Shown here: positions 6,164-12,214 of the stretch, one piece after another
Layout: each line of letters begins with the position of its first letter
Position numbering within the stretch: the stretch's first letter is position 1
Origin: Gallionellaceae bacterium
GTDB lineage: Bacteria; Pseudomonadota; Gammaproteobacteria; Burkholderiales; Gallionellaceae
NCBI GenBank assembly: GCA_003151655.1
Contig: PLYB01000284.1
Location: 1-12,214, forward strand
DNA: 12,214 bases
Reading direction: 5' to 3'
Notes under the pieces: generated by a model
Told to the model about the DNA's origin: nothing
The model's input: only the letters and a program-made list of their open reading frames with translations
Databases searched by the model: none
Position numbers and translations under genes: made by a program

Positions 6164-7303
6164 TCAATCCAAACGTTTGCGCGACTTGCGCCAAGTTAAG
6201 CCGAGAAAAACTGCGGCAAGCACTACCAGCCCCAGCACATTCGGCAAAATGATGCTCCACACATTTCCGGCGAGAAATACCGTCTGCAAAATGGCGACGT
6301 AATAGCGTGCGGCAACGATATGCGTGATGGCCTGCACCACGCTAGGCATACTGCCAATATCGAACAGAAATCCAGAGAGCAAAAAAGCAGGCAGAAAAGT
6401 CGCGATCAACGCAACCAGTCCGGCGACGAACTGGCTTCTGGCGATGGTGGAAATCAGCAGCCCCATCCCCAGCGCGGTGATCAGGAACAGCGCAGATGCG
6501 GCGATCAGCACCCACAGCGAGCCGCGCAACGGTACATCAAACAGGAACAGCGCCATACTCACGGCCAGTAGCAAGCCGCCCATCCCCAAAATAAAATAGG
6601 GAATCAGTTTGCCGAGAATGACTTCGCTCATCGACAGTGGCGTGACCAGCAGCGCTTCCATGGTGCCGCGTTCCCATTCGCGCGACATCACCATCGCGGT
6701 GAGCAGTGCGCCGATCAGCGTCATGATAATGGCGATCAAGCCGGGCACCAGAAAGTTGCGGCTGCGCAGCTCACTGTTGAACCACACGCGTGTAACCATA
6801 TTTACCGGCATACTCAGCGCTTGCCCGCGCTCAAGTGCGGCATGCTCCAGCCATGTTCCCCACACCCCCTGAACATAGCCGGAAATGATGCGCGCCGAAT
6901 TCGCATCCACGCCATTGACGATCAACTGGATCGGCGCGTCATCATTCCGGTTCAGATGTTGCGCAAAATCCTGACGCACCACCACGATGGCGTTGACCGT
7001 GCCCGCCATCATGGCCTGTTCCGCCTCGCTGGTACTGGCATACATGGCAGGCTGAAAATAGCGCGACTGGCTGAAGGCAGCGGCAAAAGTTGTGGTATCT
7101 GTGCTGGGCTGCTCCACCACCAGCGCCACCGGAATATGTTCGGAATCAAGTGACACGCCATAACCGAACAGCAGCAACAGAAATATCGGCATCAGAAACG
7201 CAATCGCAATGCTGCTGGGGTCGCGCATGATTTGCAGGAATTCTTTGCGGATCAAACCGCGCAACCGCATGCGACTTCCGCCGGTGCGCAGATTGCCGCT
7301 CAT
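6164..7303 (-). CDS. ybhS: ABC-2 type transporter permease, YbhS-like
   Basis: A 379-aa inner-membrane protein, close to the 377 aa of E. coli YbhS. The start is the ATG at 7303, whose ATGA overlaps the stop codon of the ATPase gene, giving tight coupling; the frame is open further upstream but that overlaps the ATPase. One TM helix (about 32-51) follows KEFLQIMRDPSS, then a large extracytoplasmic domain (about 52-185), then five predicted TM helices from about 186. EWERGTMEALLVTP (209-222) and ARYYVAILQTVFLAGN (332-347) are typical of YbhS/YbhR/YhhJ permeases, and the C-terminus GLTWRKSRKRLD is nearly that of YbhS. E. coli YbhFSR has been reported to export cations and some antibiotics; the substrate here is unknown. 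No second permease (YbhR) follows on this strand. Confidence 0.9.
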   Translation of the reverse strand: MSGNLRTGGSRMRLRGLIRKEFLQIMRDPSSIAIAFLMPIFLLLLFGYGVSLDSEHIPVALVVEQPSTDTTTFAAAFSQSRYFQPAMYASTSEAEQAMMAGTVNAIVVVRQDFAQHLNRNDDAPIQLIVNGVDANSARIISGYVQGVWGTWLEHAALERGQALSMPVNMVTRVWFNSELRSRNFLVPGLIAIIMTLIGALLTAMVMSREWERGTMEALLVTPLSMSEVILGKLIPYFILGMGGLLLAVSMALFLFDVPLRGSLWVLIAASALFLITALGMGLLISTIARSQFVAGLVALIATFLPAFLLSGFLFDIGSMPSVVQAITHIVAARYYVAILQTVFLAGNVWSIILPNVLGLVVLAAVFLGLTWRKSRKRLD

Positions 7304-9153
7304 GCTGCGGCTCCCTGTTGTTCGTGTGCTTTGATCAGTTCGACGAACGCGTCTTCCATGGTGGGTTCGGGCATCGCCCCGGAACGTGCCTGTGCCTTGA
7401 TCTCGGAGGGTGTCCCCATGGTCAGAATTTCGCCCGCCGCCATGATGGCAAGGCGGTCGCAATATTCCGCCTCTTCCATGAAGTGCGTGGTAACCATGAT
7501 AGTGACCCCCTGCCCGGCCAGTGTATTGATGCGCGACCAGAACTCGCGCCTCGCCAGCGGATCAACGCCGGAGGTGGGTTCATCCAGAAACAGAATTTCC
7601 GGCTCGTGCATCAGCGCACAAGCCAGTGCCAAACGCTGTTTATAGCCAAGGGAAAGATCGCCGCTGGGAAACTCTGCCATGGCTGCCAATTCGAATTCTT
7701 CCAGTGCCCAGTTGATACGGCTTACCCTGCGCTTGCCGGAGAGTCCGTAGGCGCTGCTAAAGAAGCGCAGGTTTTCTTCCACGCCAAGTTGCGCATACAG
7801 GGAAAATTTCTGCGACATGTAACCGATGCGCGCACGCGCCGCAGCGGCGGCATGACGCAGATCCGCCCCGGCCACGCGCAAAGCACCGCCGCTCGGCGGC
7901 AGCAACCCGCACAGCATGCGGAACGTGGTGGATTTGCCTGCTCCGTTCGCACCTAGCAAGCCGAATACTTCGCCCCTCTGCACCGAGAAGGTCACGTTTT
8001 TCACCGCATAAAAATTGCCGAAACGGCATTGCAGATTATTCACTTCGATGATTGAATTGTCCGCACCTTTCGATCCGATAAAGCCCTGTTCCTTCCCCCT
8101 CGTGGGGGGAAGGCTAGGATGGGGGTAGTCACGGTCAGTTTGGTCGGGAAGTTGAGTTTCCACCCCCTCCCTAACCTTCCTCCGGGTGCCCGGCCAAAAG
8201 TTTGACGGACTGCGTGGGGGAGGGGACGAAACTTCCTTGTGGGCGGATTTTACCTTTAGTAAATCAACAAACCTGTCTTCGAAACGGGGCATCACCGGCG
8301 TGATGTCAATGCCGCTCACATCGGGCAGCAATGATGCGGGATCAGGAGGCGTGGTGTCTTCCATTACCACGCGTACATGATCGCCTTGAATCAAGCTATC
8401 CAGCACACCCGGTGCCTGCGCCAAACTGGCCTGCAGCGCCCGTTTATCAATATCCTGCACCGTGATTTCGTAAGTGCGACCTCGCATGGAAGCTCGCAAC
8501 TCGGCTGGATTTCCCTGTGCCAGCAAACGCCCCTCATGCAATAACACGACTTCGTCGCAGCGTTCCGCTTCGTCCAGGTAGGCGGTGCTGAGCAGCACCG
8601 TCAATCCCTGATCGGCAACCAGGTGCAGCACGATCTGCCACAGCTCGCGCCGCGACAACGGATCGACGCCGACGGTGGGTTCATCCAGCAACAGGACTTT
8701 TGGTTGATGCACAATGCCACAGGCAAAGTTCAGGCGCCGTTTCATTCCACCGCTGAATCGCTTGATCGGTTCCTTGGCGCGGTCGAGGAGCCCGGTGAGC
8801 TCGAGGACTTCGGTGATGCGGTCGCGAAGGAGAGCGCCGCGAAGACCTTGCGCGCCGCCCCAGTAGCCCAAGTTTTCGCGCGCTGAGAGATCGTCATAGA
8901 GTGCAATTTCCTGCGGCACCACTCCAATACTTCGCCGCGCTGCCACGCCGTCGCGCACCACGTCATGCCCCATCACTCGAATGTGGCCGGCCGTGGGAGT
9001 AAGCAGGCTCGAAATACATCCAATGGTGGTTGTTTTGCCGGCGCCGTTCGGGCCGAGCAGACCGAAGATCTCGCCCGGCTGGGCGGTGAACGTCACATCC
9101 TTCACGGCGGTAATGTCGCCGTACTGCTTTCGAAGCTGTTCGACCTCGATCAT
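7300..9153 (-). CDS. ybhF: Twin ATP-binding ABC transporter protein, YbhF-like
   Basis: A 617-aa cytoplasmic ATPase with two ABC domains that would drive the YbhS-like permease. The ATG at 9153 has AAAGGGA just upstream. Domain 1 has Walker A GPNGAGKT (34-41), signature SGGMK (134-138) and Walker B LLLDEP (154-159), with Tyr (STAYLDEAE, 189-197) where the switch His is usual. Domain 2 has Walker A GANGAGKST (401-409), a degenerate signature LSLGYKQR (500-507), Walker B LFLDEP (521-526) and a normal switch His557. The linker at about 305-365 is Pro/Ser/Arg/Lys-rich and is encoded by a repeat element. E. coli YbhF has 578 aa, so the excess matches this insertion. Residues 1 to about 155 look like a DrrA-type single ABC protein and use mainly CTC/CTT for Leu; the rest looks like YbhF and uses CTG/TTG. 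The ORF may therefore be chimeric. Confidence 0.85.
   Translation of the reverse strand: MIEVEQLRKQYGDITAVKDVTFTAQPGEIFGLLGPNGAGKTTTIGCISSLLTPTAGHIRVMGHDVVRDGVAARRSIGVVPQEIALYDDLSARENLGYWGGAQGLRGALLRDRITEVLELTGLLDRAKEPIKRFSGGMKRRLNFACGIVHQPKVLLLDEPTVGVDPLSRRELWQIVLHLVADQGLTVLLSTAYLDEAERCDEVVLLHEGRLLAQGNPAELRASMRGRTYEITVQDIDKRALQASLAQAPGVLDSLIQGDHVRVVMEDTTPPDPASLLPDVSGIDITPVMPRFEDRFVDLLKVKSAHKEVSSPPPRSPSNFWPGTRRKVREGVETQLPDQTDRDYPHPSLPPTRGKEQGFIGSKGADNSIIEVNNLQCRFGNFYAVKNVTFSVQRGEVFGLLGANGAGKSTTFRMLCGLLPPSGGALRVAGADLRHAAAAARARIGYMSQKFSLYAQLGVEENLRFFSSAYGLSGKRRVSRINWALEEFELAAMAEFPSGDLSLGYKQRLALACALMHEPEILFLDEPTSGVDPLARREFWSRINTLAGQGVTIMVTTHFMEEAEYCDRLAIMAAGEILTMGTPSEIKAQARSGAMPEPTMEDAFVELIKAHEQQGAAA
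8090..8225. repeat. GC-rich inverted-repeat element inside the ABC ATPase gene
   Basis: Arms 8108-8126 and 8162-8180 are reverse complements at 16 of 19 positions. Flanking hairpins include CCTTCCCCC paired with GGGGGAAGG around 8092-8113. The layout (skewed hairpin, GGCTAGGATGGGGG, spacer, converging C-rich arm) resembles the intergenic element at 3251-3425. It lies between the two ATPase domains and stays open in the coding frame, giving a Pro/Ser/Arg-rich linker. The exact ends of the insertion cannot be set from one copy. Confidence 0.6.
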
Positions 9154-9213
9154 GTCCCTTTCAGAATAGATCCACTTGCTCTAGGCCGCGATGGAATTCG
9201 GACGAAGGGTTGT

Positions 9214-10707
9214 TTATGCAGGATGAGCGGCGTGCGCGTCCAGGATGGCCTGCAGCAGTCCATCCATGGTGAACTGCTTGGCCTCCACGTTGACAGTAAG
9301 CCCATGCTCACGCACGGTCTCAGATGTCACCGGGCCGATGGATGCAATCCGAATCCCCTCCAAAGCATCCCGTCCGGCAACAGCGACGCAATTCTTGACA
9401 GTAGAAGAACTGGTGAACGTAATCCAGTCGGGTTTCCTGGCTGCGGAAAAAATCTCATGCGCGCGCGCAGCGGCTTCTTCCGGGATGACATTGCGATAAG
9501 CATCCACCACCTCAATGTGAGCGCCCAGCTTTTCGAGCTCAGTGGGAATCAAGTCTCTCGCAACAGCCGCGCGCGGCAGCAGCACGCGCTTACCCTGCAG
9601 CCGTTCAGAGCGGAACGCTTCCACCAGGCTTTCGGCGAGGTACTCTTTGGGCATCAGGTCCACCTTGAGATGCAGATTCTCAATGGCCTGCTTGGTTGCC
9701 GGCCCGATGGCGCAGATCCGAGCCTTGAACGATCGGAGATCCTGATCGGAGCGGTCCAACCGATCTATGAAAAATTGGACGCCATTCACGCTGGTGAAAA
9801 TCAGCCAGTCGTAGAGAGCGAGGTGCCCGATGGCGCGATCCAGCGGGCCTGGATCCTCGGGTGGCTGAATGGAAATGACGGGCAATTCGATAGCGTCCGC
9901 GCCGAGCGAGCGCAGGCGCTCCGAAAAATCCCCGGCCTGATCGTGCGCGCGCGTCACCACGATCTGTTTTCCGAACAGCGGCAGCTTCTCGAACCAAGCC
10001 AGCTTCGAGTGCAATCCGGCCACTTCGCCGATGATCACAGTCGCGGGCGGCTTGAGATGAGCTTTTTCAATCTCGTCGGCGATAGTCGCGAGCGTGCCTG
10101 TAACAGTTTCCTGATTCGGCCGTGTCCCCCATCGCACAGCGATCGCGGGAGTCTCGCCGGAACGGCCATACGACATGATCGCGCGCGCGATTTCCCGAAT
10201 GGACGCGATACCCATAAACACGACCAGCGTTTCCGATTGGCCGATTTTTCCCCAGTCGATGGCGGGGACATCGTGGCCAGTCACGAATGTCACCACTTTG
10301 GTATGATCCCGATGTGTCAGCGGCACGCCGCTGTAGGCTGCAATGCCGAGTGGCGAAGTCACGCCCGGCACAACTTCGTACGGGATGCCCGCCTCCACCA
10401 GCGCTTCCAATTCTTCACCGCCGCGGCCGAAAATAAATGGATCGCCGCCCTTCAGACGAACCACCGTCAGCCCGCGCTTCGCCCGCTCGATCATCATGGC
10501 GCAGATTTCTTCTTGCGGATAGGCGTGCACGGCTTTCTTTTTGCCGACGTAAATGCGCTCGCAATCTTTGCGGGTCAGATCAAGCAGATGTTCATTGGCG
10601 AGATGATCGTAGAGGACGGAATCCGCCAGAGCCAGCAACTTGCGGCCTTTCCAGGTGATGAGATCGGGATCGCCCGGCCCCGCTCCAACAACATAGACCT
10701 TACTCAT
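9214..10707 (-). CDS. cobA-hemD: Fused uroporphyrinogen-III C-methyltransferase / uroporphyrinogen-III synthase
   Basis: A 497-aa fusion. The start is the ATG at 10707 (MSKVYVVGAGPGDPDLIT); the frame is open upstream but only through the inverted repeat, so the longer form was rejected. Residues 1 to about 240 are SUMT/CobA: VGAGPGDPDLIT (7-18), RLKGGDPFIFGRGGEE (84-99), VVPGVTS (112-118), PLTHRDH (129-135) and VFMG (163-166), which bind SAM and substrate. It methylates uroporphyrinogen III to precorrin-2, leading to sirohaem and cobalamin. Residues about 245-497 are HemD: KQIVVTRAHDQAGDFSERL, then DWLIFTSVNGVQFF (300-313) and DWITFTSSSTVKN (427-439), the two-lobed fold that closes hydroxymethylbilane to uroporphyrinogen III. 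The fusion is common in Acidobacteria, Firmicutes and Deltaproteobacteria. It lies downstream of hemC in the same orientation, 136 bp apart. Confidence 0.93.
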   Translation of the reverse strand: MSKVYVVGAGPGDPDLITWKGRKLLALADSVLYDHLANEHLLDLTRKDCERIYVGKKKAVHAYPQEEICAMMIERAKRGLTVVRLKGGDPFIFGRGGEELEALVEAGIPYEVVPGVTSPLGIAAYSGVPLTHRDHTKVVTFVTGHDVPAIDWGKIGQSETLVVFMGIASIREIARAIMSYGRSGETPAIAVRWGTRPNQETVTGTLATIADEIEKAHLKPPATVIIGEVAGLHSKLAWFEKLPLFGKQIVVTRAHDQAGDFSERLRSLGADAIELPVISIQPPEDPGPLDRAIGHLALYDWLIFTSVNGVQFFIDRLDRSDQDLRSFKARICAIGPATKQAIENLHLKVDLMPKEYLAESLVEAFRSERLQGKRVLLPRAAVARDLIPTELEKLGAHIEVVDAYRNVIPEEAAARAHEIFSAARKPDWITFTSSSTVKNCVAVAGRDALEGIRIASIGPVTSETVREHGLTVNVEAKQFTMDGLLQAILDAHAAHPA

Positions 10708-10719
10708 GCCAGTGTCTGT

Positions 10720-10828
10720 AGTGGGGCGGACCCCCAGGTCCGCGCGGGTCCCCCAGGACCCGCAGCCACTGTATATACCGAGCAGGCCGACGAGGGCGTC
10801 GGCTGCGGACCAGGGGGTCCGCCCCACT
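10720..10828. repeat. 24-bp inverted repeat between hemC and cobA-hemD
   Basis: Arms 10720-10743 and 10805-10828 are reverse complements at 23 of 24 positions, with a perfect outer 16 bp (AGTGGGGCGGACCCCC). Inside lie further GC-rich repeats of similar type (GCGGGTCCCCCAGGACCCGC, 10743-10762, itself palindromic). The element occupies nearly the whole 136-bp gap between the two hem genes. I recall similar GTGGGGC-GGACC elements in Acidobacteria genomes, but cannot check copy number here. It would fold into a strong structure in the operon mRNA. Confidence 0.8.
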
Positions 10829-10843
10829 GGTGCGGCATCGTGC

Positions 10844-11749
10844 TCATGCGGCGCCGTAGACTGCTTGCAAAATTTGCCGTCCGCCTTGGGCCAACAGCTC
10901 CTCACCCAACGCTCGACCTAAGCTAGCGGCATCACCGGCAGGGCCGCTTACCTGTTTCCGAATAATCTCCGTCCCGTCCGGCGATACGATGATTGCCCGC
11001 AGACGCACTACATCAGCATCCACGGTAGCGTAAGCCCCAATCGGAACCTGGCACCCACCACCCAATGCCGCGAGTACCGCGCGCTCAGCCGTCACCGCAA
11101 TTCTGCTCTCGCGATGTTCCAGCCGCTTGGCGATTTCTTCGGCCGCGCCGCCATCCGATCTGGTTTCTACTGCCAGCGCTCCTTGACCGACAGCCGGGCA
11201 CATGACATCCGGATCTAGCAGCTCTGTGATGCGATTCTCCCAGCCCAAACGCCGCAAGCCGGCCGATGCCAGAACAATCGCGTCGTATTGACCCTCGTCG
11301 AGCTTGCGCAGCCGCGTGTCCAGGTTGCCGCGAATGTTTTCGATCTCGAGATCCGGCCGCTTAGCGCGAAGCTGCGCCGCTCGCCGCAATGAGCTGGTGC
11401 CCACCCGTGCTTTAAGCGCCAGCGAGTCGAGACTGCGCCCAACCATCGCATCGCGCGGATCTTCACGTTCTGGAATGGCCGCGAGCGTGAGGCCGCCCGG
11501 CAGGTCGGTCGGCATATCTTTCAAACTATGCACCGCTAGATCGATCGCACCGCTGAGCAGCGCTTCTTCGATTTCCTTGGTGAACAGCCCCTTGGTTCCC
11601 ACCTTCGAAAGGGCGACGTCGGTGATTTTATCGCCGGTGGTGTGGATGATATCGAGGCGCGTTTCCATGCCGAAGCTTTGAATGCGCGCCTGGATCCAAC
11701 GCGCCTGCCACAAAGCTAGTTGCGAACCTCGTGAGCCGATGGTCAGCAT
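10844..11749 (-). CDS. hemC: Porphobilinogen deaminase (hydroxymethylbilane synthase)
   Basis: A 301-aa cytoplasmic enzyme, near the usual 300-320 aa, that joins four porphobilinogen molecules into hydroxymethylbilane. The ATG at 11749 starts MLTIGSRGSQLALWQA, which aligns with the usual N-terminus, and it lies 1 nt after the hemA stop codon (TAG-C-ATG), so translation is probably coupled. Landmarks: KVGTKGLFTKEIEEALL (49-65), VHSLKDMP (73-80) with the catalytic Asp78, GTSSLRRAAQLRAKRPDL with cofactor-binding Arg residues, LASAGLRRLGW, PAVGQGALAVE, and GGGCQVPIGAYA with the cofactor-bearing Cys233. No key residue is missing. An alternative start 32 codons upstream overlaps hemA and is not supported. 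Confidence 0.96.
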   Translation of the reverse strand: MLTIGSRGSQLALWQARWIQARIQSFGMETRLDIIHTTGDKITDVALSKVGTKGLFTKEIEEALLSGAIDLAVHSLKDMPTDLPGGLTLAAIPEREDPRDAMVGRSLDSLALKARVGTSSLRRAAQLRAKRPDLEIENIRGNLDTRLRKLDEGQYDAIVLASAGLRRLGWENRITELLDPDVMCPAVGQGALAVETRSDGGAAEEIAKRLEHRESRIAVTAERAVLAALGGGCQVPIGAYATVDADVVRLRAIIVSPDGTEIIRKQVSGPAGDAASLGRALGEELLAQGGRQILQAVYGAA

Positions 11750-11750
11750 G

Positions 11751-12214
11751 CTAGTCGCCCAGGCGGAACACCTTTCGGATAGTAGTGATGAAGTAGTGTC
11801 CGTCCGGAAGCGAAGCTTGGCGCCGAAGCTCTGAAATGGGTCCATGCGCCACTTTGTTGATGATGCTCTTGGTCAGCGCATCCAGAGCTTGTTCCTGTTC
11901 CGGGGTGAGCGTTCCGAACTTTCCGCGCATGCGCGCCAGTTCCGACGTGCGCAGATGTTCGAGTTGCTCTTGAAGGCTCACGATGGTGGGAACAACTTCG
12001 CGTGCCTTCAGCCGCGCCATCATCTTTTCCATTTCTTCGTGGATGATGGCTTCCGCTTCCTCAGCCGAATGCTGCCGTCCTTCCAGGTTGGTAGCAACTA
12101 CTTTTTGAAGGTCGTCGATGTCGTACAGGAAGACGTTGTCCAGTTCATTGACCGTGGGCTCGATGTTGCGCGGCACGGCAATGTCGATCAGGAACATCGG
12201 CTTGTTGCGGCGCG
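11751..12214 (-). CDS. hemA: Glutamyl-tRNA reductase, C-terminal part (gene continues past window)
   Basis: The frame is open to the right edge of the window, reading RRNKP before MFLIDIAVPRNIEP, so the N-terminal catalytic domain is outside. The visible 153 residues contain the end of the NADPH-binding domain (FLIDIAVPRNIEP, NVFLYDIDDLQKVVATN) and the C-terminal helical dimerisation domain (EEMEKMMARLKAREVVPTI onward, KSIINKVAHGPISELR). The enzyme reduces glutamyl-tRNA(Glu) to glutamate-1-semialdehyde, the first committed step of the C5 tetrapyrrole pathway. It is the first gene of the hemA-hemC-cobA/hemD operon seen here. Confidence 0.95.
   Translation of the reverse strand, partial: RRNKPMFLIDIAVPRNIEPTVNELDNVFLYDIDDLQKVVATNLEGRQHSAEEAEAIIHEEMEKMMARLKAREVVPTIVSLQEQLEHLRTSELARMRGKFGTLTPEQEQALDALTKSIINKVAHGPISELRRQASLPDGHYFITTIRKVFRLGD

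Noticed and set aside
7304..7462. Upstream extension of the permease frame
   Set aside because: It lies in the ATPase gene in another frame and is rich in His, Arg and Gly; the ATGA-coupled start at 7303 fits the family length.
10708..10905. Upstream extension of the cobA-hemD frame
   Set aside because: It translates the inverted repeat and overlaps hemC; the SUMT N-terminus begins exactly at the ATG at 10707.
8965..10926. 653-aa open frame on the + strand
   Set aside because: It is antisense to the start of the ABC gene and all of cobA-hemD, whose protein motifs are unmistakable; its translation shows no domain and it runs through the inverted repeat.
11750..11845. Upstream extension of the hemC frame
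   Set aside because: It overlaps the hemA coding sequence, and the conserved hemC N-terminus starts at 11749.

Overview
The window looks like a piece of environmental (metagenomic) bacterial DNA, and it may join two different genomes. From base 1 to about 8.65 kb the content suggests a proteobacterium, most likely a betaproteobacterium. The reasons are the YbhF/YbhS-type transporter, REP-like and other GC-rich dispersed repeats, a PemK/MazF module, and Leu codon use dominated by CTG and TTG. From about 8.7 kb to the end the content looks like an Acidobacteria-type haem operon, with a fused CobA-HemD protein, a different repeat family and frequent CTC/CTT Leu codons. The change falls inside one ABC-transporter ORF, next to its first Walker B motif. 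These taxonomic calls are inference without database support.

Region 1 (1-6074, mostly + strand) is an envelope-directed cluster. It starts with the C-terminal part of a WD40-like/Ig-like/caspase-like peptidase that keeps a His-Cys dyad. Next come a small exported LPP20-like protein, a 464-aa exported protein (LPP20-like N-terminus, CsgG/LpoB-like middle, DUF4384-like C-terminus) and two LPP20-like lipoproteins. A type II toxin-antitoxin pair (PemK/MazF-like toxin with DUF2281-like antitoxin) sits on the opposite strand inside the cluster. Dispersed inverted repeats lie at 1917-2000, 2580-2601 and 3256-3402. The caspase-LPP20-DUF4384 grouping is the best candidate here for an undescribed functional system.

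Region 2 (6164-9153, - strand) holds a YbhS-like ABC-2 permease that overlaps, by ATGA, the end of a 617-aa twin ATP-binding protein of the YbhF type. The linker between the two ATPase domains is encoded by a GC-rich inverted-repeat element read through in frame.

Region 3 (9214-12214, - strand) is a tetrapyrrole operon in the order hemA (5' part outside the window), hemC, cobA-hemD fusion. It takes glutamyl-tRNA to glutamate semialdehyde, porphobilinogen to hydroxymethylbilane, then uroporphyrinogen III and precorrin-2. A 24-bp inverted repeat separates hemC from cobA-hemD. No tRNA, rRNA, CRISPR array or transposase gene was seen.
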